The position numbers were made by a program, and so were the translations under genes. A DNA stretch of 64,000 bases from Marivivens sp. LCG002 (lineage in GTDB: Bacteria > Pseudomonadota > Alphaproteobacteria > Rhodobacterales > Rhodobacteraceae): positions 2,096,001-2,160,000 of the forward strand of contig NZ_CP127165.1 of the NCBI RefSeq assembly GCF_030264275.1, read 5' to 3'. How positions within the stretch are numbered: position 1 is the first letter of the stretch; each line of letters starts with the position of its first letter. Positions 49,767 through 59,739 of this stretch are shown here, piece after piece. Under the pieces are notes generated by a model, which made no database searches, was not told the DNA's origin, and worked only from the letters and a program-made list of their open reading frames with translations.

Positions 49767-49879
49767 ACGAAAATCCTCTTTCCGCTCTAGCTAGGCTGCA
49801 GAGGGGTCAAAAGCAAATGCAATTGCGCGCCCAAGGACGCCGAGGGGACGGATATCGGACAAACAAACTGTTTCCGCCT

Positions 49880-50668
49880 TCAAAGCGGATCGCTCATGCC
49901 GCCGAGTTTGGCGGTCAGGCCCTCGGCGGCCTGAATGACGGTGGCACCGACGGTTTCCACTTTGGCCTCGGTCAGTCGCGCAGCCAGCCCCGAGACGGAT
50001 ATCGCCCCCGCTGCTTCGCCTTGGGGCGACCAGACCACCGCGGCAACACATCGAAGCCCCGTCACATGCTCTTCGTCATCAACAGCAAAGCCCCGCGCAC
50101 GAGTGCGCTCGAGATCGTGCAAAAGCTGGTCGGTGTTGCGGATCGACTTGGTCGTCAAAGGCGAAAAACCCACCCTTTCGGCCAGCGCCACAACGTCCTT
50201 TTCGGACCATGTGGCCAAAATCGCCTTGCCCATTCCAGAGCAGAAGACAGGCACGCGCCCGCCGGGGGGCGATATGGCACGCATGATTTCGCGGCTTTCG
50301 ACCTGCGACACAGTGACAAGCGTATCGTGATCGAGGATGCCGAGGTTCGCGGTTTCGCGCGTCGCATCCCTGAGCCGCCGCAAGAACGGAAGCGCGGGCG
50401 CAACAAAACTCCGCCGCTTGCCATAGGCCGACCCGACAGCAAAGGCCTCGCGCCCGACGAACCAAAGTGAGGTATCAGCCTCGAATTGGGCGAAGCCTTG
50501 GGTTTCCAGAGTGGTCAACAGTCTATGCGTCGTCGACACGGCAAGCCCGACCTCGCGGGCGATGTCACTGACGCGGGCCCCCTCATCGCTCCGTGCCAGC
50601 ACACGCAAAAGCCCAAGGGCGCGCACGACGGATTGAACCCCCTGCCCCGAAGAACTTTCTTCTGCCAT
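49880..50668 (-). CDS. IclR-family transcriptional regulator
   Basis: A 262-residue regulator with an N-terminal winged helix (about 10-70, [20 protein letters not shown]) and C-terminal effector domain (GMGKAIL and [16 protein letters not shown]). Divergent from the malate synthase G gene with a 99-bp shared control region that contains a palindrome. It likely controls glcB, and possibly itself, in response to a glyoxylate- or acetate-related ligand. Confidence 0.9.
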   Translation of the reverse strand: MAEESSSGQGVQSVVRALGLLRVLARSDEGARVSDIAREVGLAVSTTHRLLTTLETQGFAQFEADTSLWFVGREAFAVGSAYGKRRSFVAPALPFLRRLRDATRETANLGILDHDTLVTVSQVESREIMRAISPPGGRVPVFCSGMGKAILATWSEKDVVALAERVGFSPLTTKSIRNTDQLLHDLERTRARGFAVDDEEHVTGLRCVAAVVWSPQGEAAGAISVSGLAARLTEAKVETVGATVIQAAEGLTAKLGGMSDPL

Positions 50669-50677
50669 GACCGGACC

Positions 50678-50703
50678 TTTCCACGATATGGAAAATATTT
50701 TTC
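50678..50703. promoter_or_regulatory. probable IclR-type operator between iclR and glcB
   Basis: TTTCCA (50678-50683), five bases, TGGAAA (50689-50694) form a perfect inverted repeat. Its right half also begins TGGAAAATATTTTTC, close to the known enteric IclR box TGGAAATnATTTCCA. The site is 10 bases from the regulator's ATG and 74 bases before glcB. Confidence 0.6.
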
Positions 50704-50767
50704 GCTTTGTGGCAAACCTTGGGGCGCAGGTCTAGGTTTTCTTCAAAGAGTATATGAGGAGTTTCCC

Positions 50768-52900
50768 ATGTCGACCACCTATGTAGACCGCCACGGACTT
50801 TCTGTCGCCGCTGAACTGGCCGACCTTGTCGAGAACCAAGTGCTTCTCGGGGTGACGCCCGACGCCTTCTGGTCGGGATATGCGGCAATGCTCCGCGATC
50901 TGGCCCCCGTGAACAAGGCGCTTTTGGCCAAGCGGGACGCATTGCAAAAACAGATCGACGACTGGCACGTGGCCCATAAGTCGAAGGATTTCGATGCCGA
51001 GGCTTACCGAGCATTCTTGACCGAGATCGGCTATCTACAGCCCGAACCCGAGCCGTTCGAAGTTTCCGTCACCAACGTGGATGCTGAAATCGCGACCATC
51101 GCAGGCCCCCAGCTCGTCGTGCCTGTCATGAATGCGCGTTTCGCGCTCAACGCAGCGAACGCCCGTTGGGGATCGCTCTATGATGCGCTCTATGGAACCG
51201 ACGCGATCGAAGGCGCGCCTCAGGGCAAAGGCTATGACGCAGAGCGCGGCGCCAAAGTCATCGCATGGGCACGCGCCCATCTGGATCAGGCCGTCCCGCT
51301 TGCCCAGGGCTCATGGGCCGAAGTCGAGGCTCTTTCGGTCGAAAACGGCAGCCTGCGCGTTACGGTCGGCGGGACGAGAACCGAACTGGCCGACGCAACC
51401 CAATTAGCGGGCCATAACGCGAGCGGAAATATCTTCCTGCGTGCCAACGGCCTTTTGATCGAGATCGTTATCGACCGCTCCAGCCAGATCGGAAGCGCCG
51501 ATGCTGCGGGTATTGCGGATGTGCGTCTGGAAAGCGCATTGACCGCGATTCAGGACTGCGAGGACTCGGTCGCCGCTGTCGATGCCGAAGATAAATGCGC
51601 TGTCTACGCCAACTGGCTCGGCCTTATGAAAGGCGATCTGAGCGAAACCTTCGAGAAAGGCGGCAAGTCGCTGACCCGTCGCCTCAACCCCGATGTGACT
51701 TATACGGCGCCCGACGGCTCCGAAGTCGTGCATCCGGGTCGTGCGCTTCTCCTTGTGCGGAATGTCGGCCACCTGATGACCACCGACGCGGTGCTCTTGG
51801 ATGGGGAAGAGACGCCCGAAGGTATGCTCGACGCCGCCGTGACCGTAGCGGCAGCGATGCATGACCTTGCAAAGTCCGAAAACAAAAACTCGCGCGCCGG
51901 CTCGGTCTATGTGGTCAAGCCCAAGATGCACGGGCCCGAAGAGGTCGCCTTTGCCGACACGCTTTATGGCCGCGTCGAGGATATTCTCGGCCTGCCCCGC
52001 TATACCGTAAAATTGGGCGTGATGGACGAAGAGCGCCGCACCTCTGCGAACCTTTTGGCCTGTATCAAAGCCGTGAAGGATCGCTGCGTCTTTATCAACA
52101 CTGGGTTCCTTGACCGCACCGGCGATGAAATCCACACCTCGATGCAGATGGGTCCCGTCATCCCCAAAGCCGAGATGCAAGGGAGCGCGTGGCTCCCTGC
52201 TTACGAGGCGGGCAACGTCGATGCAGGGCTTGCAGCCGGACTGTCCGGCAAGGCGCAAATCGGCAAAGGTATGTGGGCCAAGCCCGACGCGATGGCCGAG
52301 ATGCTCAAGGTCAAGATCGGCCACCCCAAAGCCGGCGCGAATACCGCTTGGGTTCCCTCGCCCACTGCGGCAACACTGCACGCGACCCATTACCATCAGG
52401 TGAATGTCCCCGCGCTTCAGGCCGACCTCAAAACCCGCGAAAAGGCCTCCAAAGCTGCCCTTCTGACACCACCGATCATGTTCGGGCGCAATCTCTCGGG
52501 CGAGGAAGTCCAGCGCGAGCTCGACAATGCGTGTCAGTCCATTCTGGGCTATGTCGTGCGTTGGGTCGATCAGGGTATCGGCTGCTCCAAGGTGCCGGAC
52601 ATCAACGATGTCGCTTTGATGGAGGACCGCGCCACACTCCGCATTTCGTCGCAGTATCTGGCGAACTGGATGCTTCACGGCATTTGCACCGCAGATGACA
52701 TCGACGCGAGCCTTCGCCGCATGGCACCGAAAGTGGACGCGCAAAACGCGGGCGATGCCGCCTATGTTCCGATGGCCCCGTCGTTTGACGGTATCGCGTT
52801 CCATGCGGCGCGTGACCTTGTTTTCAAGGGAATCGAACAGCCTTCGGGCTATACCGAACCGCTTCTTCATGCGGCCCGCCGCAAAGCCAAGGCTGCATGA
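50768..52900 (+). CDS. glcB: malate synthase G
   Basis: A 710-residue monomeric enzyme condensing glyoxylate and acetyl-CoA to malate. The start at 50768 follows TGAGGAG at good distance. Signatures include [18 protein letters not shown] in the active-site region and [15 protein letters not shown]. Length is that of the G isoform rather than the shorter A isoform. Control by the divergent IclR protein is likely. No isocitrate lyase gene lies adjacent. Confidence 0.97.
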   Translation: MSTTYVDRHGLSVAAELADLVENQVLLGVTPDAFWSGYAAMLRDLAPVNKALLAKRDALQKQIDDWHVAHKSKDFDAEAYRAFLTEIGYLQPEPEPFEVSVTNVDAEIATIAGPQLVVPVMNARFALNAANARWGSLYDALYGTDAIEGAPQGKGYDAERGAKVIAWARAHLDQAVPLAQGSWAEVEALSVENGSLRVTVGGTRTELADATQLAGHNASGNIFLRANGLLIEIVIDRSSQIGSADAAGIADVRLESALTAIQDCEDSVAAVDAEDKCAVYANWLGLMKGDLSETFEKGGKSLTRRLNPDVTYTAPDGSEVVHPGRALLLVRNVGHLMTTDAVLLDGEETPEGMLDAAVTVAAAMHDLAKSENKNSRAGSVYVVKPKMHGPEEVAFADTLYGRVEDILGLPRYTVKLGVMDEERRTSANLLACIKAVKDRCVFINTGFLDRTGDEIHTSMQMGPVIPKAEMQGSAWLPAYEAGNVDAGLAAGLSGKAQIGKGMWAKPDAMAEMLKVKIGHPKAGANTAWVPSPTAATLHATHYHQVNVPALQADLKTREKASKAALLTPPIMFGRNLSGEEVQRELDNACQSILGYVVRWVDQGIGCSKVPDINDVALMEDRATLRISSQYLANWMLHGICTADDIDASLRRMAPKVDAQNAGDAAYVPMAPSFDGIAFHAARDLVFKGIEQPSGYTEPLLHAARRKAKAA

Positions 52901-52914
52901 TCCTGCAATGAACC

Positions 52915-52948
52915 AGAGGCGCGTGGTGGGATGCCCCCTCGCGCCTCT
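52915..52948 (+). terminator. hairpin after glcB
   Basis: A 9-bp perfect stem (52915-52923 with 52940-52948) with a 16-base loop lies 15 bases after glcB. No T-run follows, so termination may need Rho. The rest of the spacer to 53182 shows no gene. Confidence 0.55.
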
Positions 52949-53182
52949 AAGTTGAAAAATGTGGATAACAACCACTCTGGGTTAATACAATCCAGGCCTT
53001 ACGAAGCCTTCTCCCCTTACGTCTGCATGCGTTGACGCAAGAAATCGCTTTGCGGGACGCGTTCTGTGTGGCATTTGCCACCTCACACTTAGAACGGGAC
53101 AATCGTTCAACCTGATGCAGAAGGGTTCCGGCTTTTGCGCAAGATCGGGTAAGGGATGAACGGGACAAGACGAGGCTACAGG

Positions 53183-54211
53183 ATGAACGACCGCGCAAGC
53201 GCGATGGAGCAGGCAACAAAATCAGCTCAGGAATGGGTAAGAGATCTGGCGAAATACCGTGATCCCTGTGTCCGGCGGTCCACATTCGAACTCGCGGTGA
53301 CGGTTGTTCCGTTTCTTGCCCTCTGGGGCTTGGCTTGGGCGGCTCTCTCGGTCAGCTATTGGCTTGCCTTTGCGATTGCCGCTGTAAACTCGGCCTTCCT
53401 CGTGCGTTTGTTCTGTATCCAGCATGATTGCGGTCACGCCTCTTTCTACAACAATCGCAAGGTTCAGGACTGGGTCGGCCGCTGTCTTGGTGTTCTGACC
53501 CTGACCCCCTATGCCGTTTGGAAGCGCACGCACGCACTCCATCACGCCCAACACGGTAACCTCGATATGCGCGGCATCGGCGATGTGATGACCCTCACAG
53601 TCGAGGAATATCGCGCACGCGGCTGGTTCGGTCGTCTCCAGTATCGCCTCTATCGCCATCCGCTGGTGCTCTTTGTGCTGGGTCCGATCTATCTGTTCAT
53701 CCTTCAAAACCGTATTCCGCTCGGACTGATGAAGTCTTGGCAATACTGGTGGTCCGCGATGGGCACCAACCTGATGATCGCCCTGATCATCGGCACTTTG
53801 ATCTGGTTCGGCGGGCTTGCCCCCGTATTGCTGATCTATCTTCCGACCTCGGTTCTGGCAGGCGCGATCGGCATCTGGCTCTTTTACGTGCAGCATCAGT
53901 TCGAGACGACCCATTGGTCCACAAGCGAAGAATGGCAGCTCCACGAAGCCGCTTTGAACGGCTCGTCGCATTATGTGCTGCCCCGCCCGCTCAACTGGCT
54001 TTCGGCGAACATCGGCATCCACCATGTCCACCACCTCTATAGCCGCATCCCCTTCTATCGTCTTCCCGAAGTGCTTCGTGACCATATCGAATTGGCCGAA
54101 GCCCAGCGTCTGACCTTTATGGACAGCCTGCGTTCGGTGAATATCCACCTTTGGGACGAGAAGCTTGGGCGTCTGATGTCGTTCCGCGAGGCACGTCGTC
54201 TTTACGGCTAA
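53183..54211 (+). CDS. membrane fatty acid desaturase
   Basis: A 342-residue di-iron desaturase with four or more membrane helices. The three His boxes are clear: HDCGHASF, HALHHAQHG and HHVHH. Start 53183 has GAGG seven bases upstream. It is of the acyl-lipid desaturase type and probably introduces double bonds into membrane lipids; position specificity cannot be read from sequence. Single gene. Confidence 0.9.
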   Translation: MNDRASAMEQATKSAQEWVRDLAKYRDPCVRRSTFELAVTVVPFLALWGLAWAALSVSYWLAFAIAAVNSAFLVRLFCIQHDCGHASFYNNRKVQDWVGRCLGVLTLTPYAVWKRTHALHHAQHGNLDMRGIGDVMTLTVEEYRARGWFGRLQYRLYRHPLVLFVLGPIYLFILQNRIPLGLMKSWQYWWSAMGTNLMIALIIGTLIWFGGLAPVLLIYLPTSVLAGAIGIWLFYVQHQFETTHWSTSEEWQLHEAALNGSSHYVLPRPLNWLSANIGIHHVHHLYSRIPFYRLPEVLRDHIELAEAQRLTFMDSLRSVNIHLWDEKLGRLMSFREARRLYG

Positions 54212-54325
54212 ACCGAACCATATGTGATTTGCCTTCCAGCGCTGATTCCGTCATAATGACCGACGTAGGCAGCGCCCTGGAGACACCGATAATCGGGCAC
54301 AGGGCAACATAGGCAGGTTCTTTTG

Positions 54326-54628
54326 ATGCGGTTTCTCATCGCTTTCGCAGCTATTTTTGTGCTCACCTCTTGTGGTGGGGGCGGCGCCCGCGTGTCCGGC
54401 CCCATATCCGAAGCGTGCATGGATGCAGGGCGCTCTGCCGCCAATCCCTCGACCTGTTCTTGTATTCAGGTCGCTGCGAACAGAACCCTGAGCAATTCCG
54501 AACAAAAACGTGCAGCAGATTTCTTCAAAGATCCGCAAAAGGCGCAGGATGCCCGCTCGTCGACAAGTTCTTTCTGGAAGCGCTATCGCGATTTCGCGAG
54601 CACGGCAGAAGCGATGTGCAAAGCCTAG
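54326..54628 (+). CDS. small conserved lipoprotein
   Basis: A 100-residue protein with a lipoprotein signal (LTSC, lipobox Cys16), a Gly-rich stretch, then a cysteine-containing helical body (CSCIQVAANRTLS, DFFKDPQKAQD). Similar small proteins in Rhodobacteraceae sometimes carry a transporter label that nothing in the sequence supports. Function unknown. Its stop forms a CTAG palindrome with the convergent phosphatase stop. Confidence 0.72.
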   Translation: MRFLIAFAAIFVLTSCGGGGARVSGPISEACMDAGRSAANPSTCSCIQVAANRTLSNSEQKRAADFFKDPQKAQDARSSTSSFWKRYRDFASTAEAMCKA

Positions 54629-55059
54629 AGCTGATCGACCAGCCCTTGGGCACATCGCATGATCAAATCGAGCGCGCCGTCAAAGTCCCTTGAGTAATAG
54701 GGATCGGGAATCGCCGTTTCCGAAGTGTTGCAAAAATCTGTAAAGATCCGAACCTCGGTTTGGGCGTTTTCAGGTCGCTGACGTTCGATATCGGCAAGAT
54801 TTTCGGCGTCCATGGCGACAATCAGATCAAAGTTCCAAAAATCATCGGGGCGAAACTGGCGTGCGCGAAGCGCCGACATATCGAGACCGCGGCGACGCGC
54901 GGCAGCTTGCATCGGGCCATAGGGCGGCTCGCCCACATGCCACGCCCCCGTGCCGGCGCTATCCAAAGCGAGATGCGGCGCAAGCCCACGAACGGCGGCC
55001 TCTGCCGCAGGGCTGCGACAGATGTTTCCAAGACAGACAAACAGGATCGCTCTGGTCAT
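54625..55059 (-). CDS. low-molecular-weight protein tyrosine phosphatase
   Basis: A 144-residue phosphatase with the P-loop VCLGNICRSP (nucleophile Cys9, Arg15) and the general-acid motif DPYY near residue 119. Such enzymes reverse tyrosine phosphorylation, often of exopolysaccharide or stress regulators. Start overlaps the MFS transporter stop (ATGA), so both come from one transcript. Confidence 0.92.
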   Translation of the reverse strand: MTRAILFVCLGNICRSPAAEAAVRGLAPHLALDSAGTGAWHVGEPPYGPMQAAARRRGLDMSALRARQFRPDDFWNFDLIVAMDAENLADIERQRPENAQTEVRIFTDFCNTSETAIPDPYYSRDFDGALDLIMRCAQGLVDQL

Positions 55060-56189
55060 TCGGGGGCCTTGAGTGTGCTTGCAAGGCCGATCGTCACCGC
55101 GCCAAGGCCGACGATCATCATGAATGCCGTCTCGAGTGAAAAGACTTCGGCAACGAAACCGATCACCGGTGGCCCCATCAAGAGCCCCCCATAAGCAAGG
55201 GTAGCAACGCCCGCGATGGCCCGCCCTGTGCTGATCCCCGGTTGTTGTCCCGCGCGGGTGAACGCGAGCGGCACGATCAAGGCATAGGCAATCCCCATAA
55301 GGCCGAACGCAAAGATGGCGAGCGCAATATCCTGAGCCGTGATGAGCAGGATACCGGCAATCACTGCGACGGAGCCCGACGCTCGCGCGACAAGCACGGC
55401 GCCGAAGCGTGCGACGATGAACTGTCCCAAGAGACGCACAACAACCATCATGATGTTGAATGCGGTAAACCCGAGAGCCGCTCGGGCTTCACTCGCGCCC
55501 TTTGCCTCGCGTAGAAAGATGGCGGACCAATCCCCCATTGCGCCCTCTCCGATCGCGGAAGACATCGAGAAGAGTCCCACCAAAAGCAGGGTGCCGCGCG
55601 GAAAGACAAACAGCGGCCCACGAGAAGCCGTCGACTTTTCCGAGTCCCAGCCGATGAACGAAAACGGCAATAAAAGGATCAAGGCGAGCCCTGCCCCAAT
55701 GAGAAAATGTTGGAAAAGCGATAGCCCGACATTCACTGCGAGGAACGCACTCGCCGCCCCGAGGCCCGCACCGAGCGAGAACATCGCATGAAACGATGAC
55801 ATCACGGATCGTTTCATGTGCTTTTCGACTTCGGCCGCCCAGGCGTTCATACAAACGTCGACCATGCCGTGAAACACACCGAAGATGGCGAAAACAACCG
55901 CCATTTGCCAAACGCTTCCGACCAGCGGCAGCGCAAGGAAAAAGACGAAGTACCCGATCATCAACCAAAGCGATGCTTTGGCAGCGCCGAATTTGTCCGA
56001 CAGCAAACTTGCGAAGGAAAAAGAAGCGATGGCCCCAAGCCCCATGCACAACAGCAATTGACCGAGAACGTCATGGGACGCGTTTACTCCATCCGCCAAA
56101 GCGGGAATGCGTGTCGACCAAATACCGGTGAAAAGGCCGCAAAGCATAAACATTGCGGCGACTGCGCGCCAAGGCGTTCGAATCTGCAT
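55056..56189 (-). CDS. MFS transporter
   Basis: A 377-residue membrane protein with about 12 hydrophobic helices. The start at 56189 (MQIRTPWRAVAAMF) has a GGGGGAG site close upstream. GIWSTRIPALAD in the first loop resembles a group of fucose/sugar-type or drug MFS permeases, but the substrate is not evident. Coupled to the tyrosine phosphatase gene. Confidence 0.88.
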   Translation of the reverse strand: MQIRTPWRAVAAMFMLCGLFTGIWSTRIPALADGVNASHDVLGQLLLCMGLGAIASFSFASLLSDKFGAAKASLWLMIGYFVFFLALPLVGSVWQMAVVFAIFGVFHGMVDVCMNAWAAEVEKHMKRSVMSSFHAMFSLGAGLGAASAFLAVNVGLSLFQHFLIGAGLALILLLPFSFIGWDSEKSTASRGPLFVFPRGTLLLVGLFSMSSAIGEGAMGDWSAIFLREAKGASEARAALGFTAFNIMMVVVRLLGQFIVARFGAVLVARASGSVAVIAGILLITAQDIALAIFAFGLMGIAYALIVPLAFTRAGQQPGISTGRAIAGVATLAYGGLLMGPPVIGFVAEVFSLETAFMMIVGLGAVTIGLASTLKAPE

Positions 56190-56275
56190 GGCTCCCCCGT
56201 TTCGGTCGGGGACTTTGCTCCGCCTCGGGTTGGATGGCAATCCGCAGAGTGTGTTGCGGATTGCCGTTTCGGGAC

Positions 56276-56758
56276 TTAGTTCTTGCCGTGGTCCATTGAA
56301 CCATGGCCGTTGGCTTCGGCGTTATTCGCACGGCCAAGATCAACCGGAATCTCGACATCAAGCGTCAAGCCGCTTTCGAAAACCAGAGTAACGGCAACCA
56401 TCTTGCCGTCAACGAAAGGCTCGTTGAGGCCCATGAACATGACGTGGTCCGCGCCGCGCATCAGGAGATGCTCGCTTCCTGCGGGGATGGGGAAACCATC
56501 TTCGACCTGACGCATCTTTGCGATGCCGTCCTCCATAATGTGGGTATGCAATTCAACCCGTGCGGCAGCGTCCGACTTTGCGTCGATCAAGCGGTCATCG
56601 GTGTCGCCCGTGTTGCGAATTGTAAAGAATGCCGCGCCTGACTTTGCGTTCATCCCTGCAGAGAGAACATAGGGATCAACGATTTCAATAATGCTTTCGG
56701 CAGAAGCAGCGGTCGCGAAAAGAGCAGCAGCAACAGCTGCAAAGAAGGTCGGTTTCAT
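56276..56758 (-). CDS. PCu(A)C periplasmic copper chaperone
   Basis: A 160-residue periplasmic protein: signal peptide ending ASA (residue 19) and a cupredoxin-like domain with the copper-binding set HIM, then a later Met, LLMRGADHVMFMG, as in PCu(A)C, which delivers Cu(I) to cytochrome oxidase. A His-containing tail (NGHGSMDHGKN) may add copper sites. Start 56758 chosen to give a signal peptide. It is 41 bases after the DUF2946-like gene. Confidence 0.9.
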   Translation of the reverse strand: MKPTFFAAVAAALFATAASAESIIEIVDPYVLSAGMNAKSGAAFFTIRNTGDTDDRLIDAKSDAAARVELHTHIMEDGIAKMRQVEDGFPIPAGSEHLLMRGADHVMFMGLNEPFVDGKMVAVTLVFESGLTLDVEIPVDLGRANNAEANGHGSMDHGKN

Positions 56759-56799
56759 AGTGTGAACTCCAAGGTGTTTGTTTGATTTTGAATTTGGTT

Positions 56800-57150
56800 T
56801 CAAACACCTAGAGGGGGACCTCGGGCTGCGCTAATGCCGCGTTCAATGGATACAGAGTGCGGACGTGCAACAGCGAAGACTTGGGCGATTTCGCGAGGCT
56901 CGCGCAGGATCAGCGGATCAAAGAGCGCCAGATCGACAAAGAACCCCGAAACACAGTCAGGACAGAAATGTGCAGGTCCGACGGGATTGCCGTCTTGGTC
57001 GATGTTGACCGAAACGGCTACGCCCCCTTGGCAGAGCACAACCTCGCCGGCAACGGTGCGCAATTCTCCACGTGCCATCGCCATTTGCTGCGAGGTGAGC
57101 AGCAAAATCGCGACCAGAAGGCTCGAGATGAGAGAGGCGATCCATTTCAT
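56800..57150 (-). CDS. small exported protein, DUF2946-like
   Basis: A 116-residue protein with a signal peptide (MKWIASLISSLLVAILLL...) and a CPDC motif near residue 63-66, with another Cys40. The pattern resembles DUF2946 proteins found beside copper genes. It sits just upstream of the PCu(A)C gene on the same strand, which supports a role in copper handling. The start at 57150 is the best candidate, with ATG 57162 as an alternative. Confidence 0.6.
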   Translation of the reverse strand: MKWIASLISSLLVAILLLTSQQMAMARGELRTVAGEVVLCQGGVAVSVNIDQDGNPVGPAHFCPDCVSGFFVDLALFDPLILREPREIAQVFAVARPHSVSIERGISAARGPPLGV

Positions 57151-57250
57151 ACGCGACTGCATATCACGGGCCAAAAAGACTTCAAGTGGACCCGATGCCG
57201 CGCAGGAAAACCAAGTGGACAGGCATATGCGCCTATCCCATAAGGCGGAT

Positions 57251-59686
57251 ATGCGACCAAATTTGATGCCCCTTCCGATCGACGATGTTTTGCCCGAACT
57301 GCTGACGCGCCTGCGGGCCGAGACGCGTGCCGTTCTTGTCGCCCCCCCGGGCGCGGGCAAGACGACAAGGGTGCCGCGTGCGCTGTTCGACGCGAACGTG
57401 ACCAAAGGACGGATCATCGTGCTTGAACCGCGCCGACTTGCAGCACGCGCTGTCGCCGAACGGATCGCCGAGGAGTTGGGCGAGCCCTGCGGTCAGACCG
57501 TAGGCTATCGTATCCGCGGCGAGAGCAAAATCTCTTCCTCGACGCGCATCGAAATCGTGACCGAAGGTATTCTCACCCGAATGATCCAGTCGGACCCTGA
57601 ACTGAGCGGTGTCGGGGCGGTGATTTTCGACGAATTCCACGAGCGGTCGCTGAATGCCGACCTCGGGCTTGCACTGACTTGGGAAATCAAACAGGCGCTG
57701 CGCGAAGATCTTATCCTTCTCGTGATGTCCGCAACGCTCCATTCGGGACCGATCGCCGAACTTCTCGATAATGCGCCCTTTGTCTTGGCCGAAGGAAGAA
57801 GCTTTCCTGTCGAAACCCGCTTTCTCGACAGGCCGATCGGCAAAGACATCCGTTTCGAGGATGCGATTGCCGACCTGACATTGACGGCGGTTCGGGAAAC
57901 GGACGGCGGCGTATTGGTCTTTCTCCCCGGCGAAGGTGAAATCCGCCGTGTCGAAACCAAGCTCAAGGATCGCTTACCGCAAGGATGCAGCCTTCGGCCG
58001 CTCTTCGGCGCTTTGCCATTCGAAGAGCAACGCGCCGCGATTGCGCCACTCAAGAGCGGTCGCAAGGTTGTCCTCGCCACATCTATTGCCGAAACCTCGT
58101 TGACCATCGAAGACATCAGGGTTGTCGTCGATGGCGGACGGACGCGGCGGTCGCGCTATGATCCCTCTTCGGGCATGTCGCGGCTTGTCACCGAAAAAGT
58201 CAGCAAAGCCGAAGCCACACAGCGCGCGGGACGCGCAGGTCGCGTGGCCGAGGGCACGGCTTATAAACTCTGGACCAAGGGCGAGGATGGTGCGCTCGCT
58301 CTGTTTCCGCCCTCCGAGATCGAGGCGGCCGACCTTGCAGGCCTTGCACTTGAAATGGCGGTTTGGGGAACAACGGACCTTCCCTTTTTGACGCCGCCCC
58401 CCGAAGGCACATTGCGAGAGGCGACCGAACTTCTCAAATCGCTCGACGCTCTGAATGATCAGGGACGCATCACCGACCACGGCAGAAGTCTTGCCGCTCT
58501 TCCGTTGCACCCCCGTCTGGCGCATATGCTGCATCTCAGCGGCAAAGCCGGCGCAATGATCGCCGCAATCCTTGCCGACCGCGATCCTTTGCGCAACGCG
58601 CCCGTCGACCTTGCGCTCCGCGTCAAGGCGCTGAGGGGCAACTACCGCGGTCCGGGGCAGCTTCTCGCGCCAGCTGCGGCACGCATCCAGCAAGAGAGCC
58701 GCCGGCTTTCCCAAGGTCTGGGGGAAAAGCCAGCTCTGTCGCTCGGGGAGATGGCGGCGCTTGCCTATCCTGATCGGATCGCAATGCGGCGCGAGGGAGA
58801 CGCACCGCGCTTCATCCTCTCGGGTGGTAAGGGCGCGATCCTGGATGCGGGCGATCCTTTTGCAGGACAAAAATTCCTCGTTGCGACCGATCTTGATGGT
58901 GATCCGCGAGAGGCACGCATCAGACAAGCCGCCTTGATCAGCGAAAGCGCAATCCGCGACCTCTTTGCAGACAGGATACACACATCGAAACGGTGCGCGT
59001 GGTCCAAGAGAGAGCGGCGCGTCATCGCGCAAGAGGTCGAAACCCTTGGGGCGCTGACCCTTTCTGCGCAAAAATGGAGCACCGCCCCCGAAGAGGACAT
59101 TGCCCGCGCAATGCTGGACGGAGTGCGCGAGCTTGGCATTCGTCTTGATGGTGCGGCGCGACGGCTTCGTGCGCGGGTCGAGATCCTACGCCAAGGCGGC
59201 GCAGATCTTCCCGCTATGGATGATCAAAGCCTCTTGGACACGCTCGAAGACTGGCTGCTCCCCCACTTGGGTAGGGTCAAGAGCGCGGAAGATTGGAAAC
59301 GTTTTGATCCCCATGATGCGCTCTTGGGGATGCTCGACTGGAACCAGCGTCAGCAATTGGATCAGGATGCCCCCGCGCATTTCACAACGCCTTTGGGGCG
59401 CAAGGTGCCTGTGGACTACGACGGGGAAGCGCCCGAGATAACGCTTCGCCTTCAGGAGATGTTCGGCGTCACGCGGCACCCGATGATCGGGCGAGAGCCT
59501 CTTCGTGTGGTGCTGCTGTCTCCTGGTGGCAAGCCGATTCAGATCACCCGCGATATTCCGGGCTTCTGGGCCTCGTCCTATGAAGATGTCCGAAAGGACA
59601 TGCGCGGCCGCTACCCCAAGCATCCTTGGCCCGACGATCCGACTGTCGCGGAACCAACCCTAAGAGCGAAGCCGCGTGGCACATGA
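57251..59686 (+). CDS. hrpB: ATP-dependent helicase HrpB
   Basis: An 811-residue DExH-box helicase. Start 57251 follows AAGGCGG. Motifs: Walker A APPGAGKTTRVP, Walker B region FDEFHERSLNADL, SATLHSGPI, and the RxGRAGR-type QRAGRAGR. The HrpB-specific C-terminal domain follows with family-typical residues near the end (FWASSYEDVRKDMRGRYPKHPW). The role in bacteria is unclear; it is thought to act on RNA. Confidence 0.95.
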   Translation: MRPNLMPLPIDDVLPELLTRLRAETRAVLVAPPGAGKTTRVPRALFDANVTKGRIIVLEPRRLAARAVAERIAEELGEPCGQTVGYRIRGESKISSSTRIEIVTEGILTRMIQSDPELSGVGAVIFDEFHERSLNADLGLALTWEIKQALREDLILLVMSATLHSGPIAELLDNAPFVLAEGRSFPVETRFLDRPIGKDIRFEDAIADLTLTAVRETDGGVLVFLPGEGEIRRVETKLKDRLPQGCSLRPLFGALPFEEQRAAIAPLKSGRKVVLATSIAETSLTIEDIRVVVDGGRTRRSRYDPSSGMSRLVTEKVSKAEATQRAGRAGRVAEGTAYKLWTKGEDGALALFPPSEIEAADLAGLALEMAVWGTTDLPFLTPPPEGTLREATELLKSLDALNDQGRITDHGRSLAALPLHPRLAHMLHLSGKAGAMIAAILADRDPLRNAPVDLALRVKALRGNYRGPGQLLAPAAARIQQESRRLSQGLGEKPALSLGEMAALAYPDRIAMRREGDAPRFILSGGKGAILDAGDPFAGQKFLVATDLDGDPREARIRQAALISESAIRDLFADRIHTSKRCAWSKRERRVIAQEVETLGALTLSAQKWSTAPEEDIARAMLDGVRELGIRLDGAARRLRARVEILRQGGADLPAMDDQSLLDTLEDWLLPHLGRVKSAEDWKRFDPHDALLGMLDWNQRQQLDQDAPAHFTTPLGRKVPVDYDGEAPEITLRLQEMFGVTRHPMIGREPLRVVLLSPGGKPIQITRDIPGFWASSYEDVRKDMRGRYPKHPWPDDPTVAEPTLRAKPRGT

Positions 59687-59688
59687 AA

Positions 59689-59714
59689 AAAGGGACGCGA
59701 TCCGCGTCCCTTTT
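59689..59714. terminator. bidirectional terminator between hrpB and gnd
   Basis: An 11-bp perfect stem (59689-59699 with 59703-59713) with a 3-base loop, A-run on the left and T-run on the right, between convergent genes. Confidence 0.92.
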
Positions 59715-59739
59715 GTGTGTTCCGATCTGTGGTGGCGAC

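Noticed and set aside
54326-54628. Arginine transporter label for the small lipoprotein
   Set aside because: A 100-residue lipoprotein with no membrane domain cannot be a transporter; nothing in the sequence supports the name.
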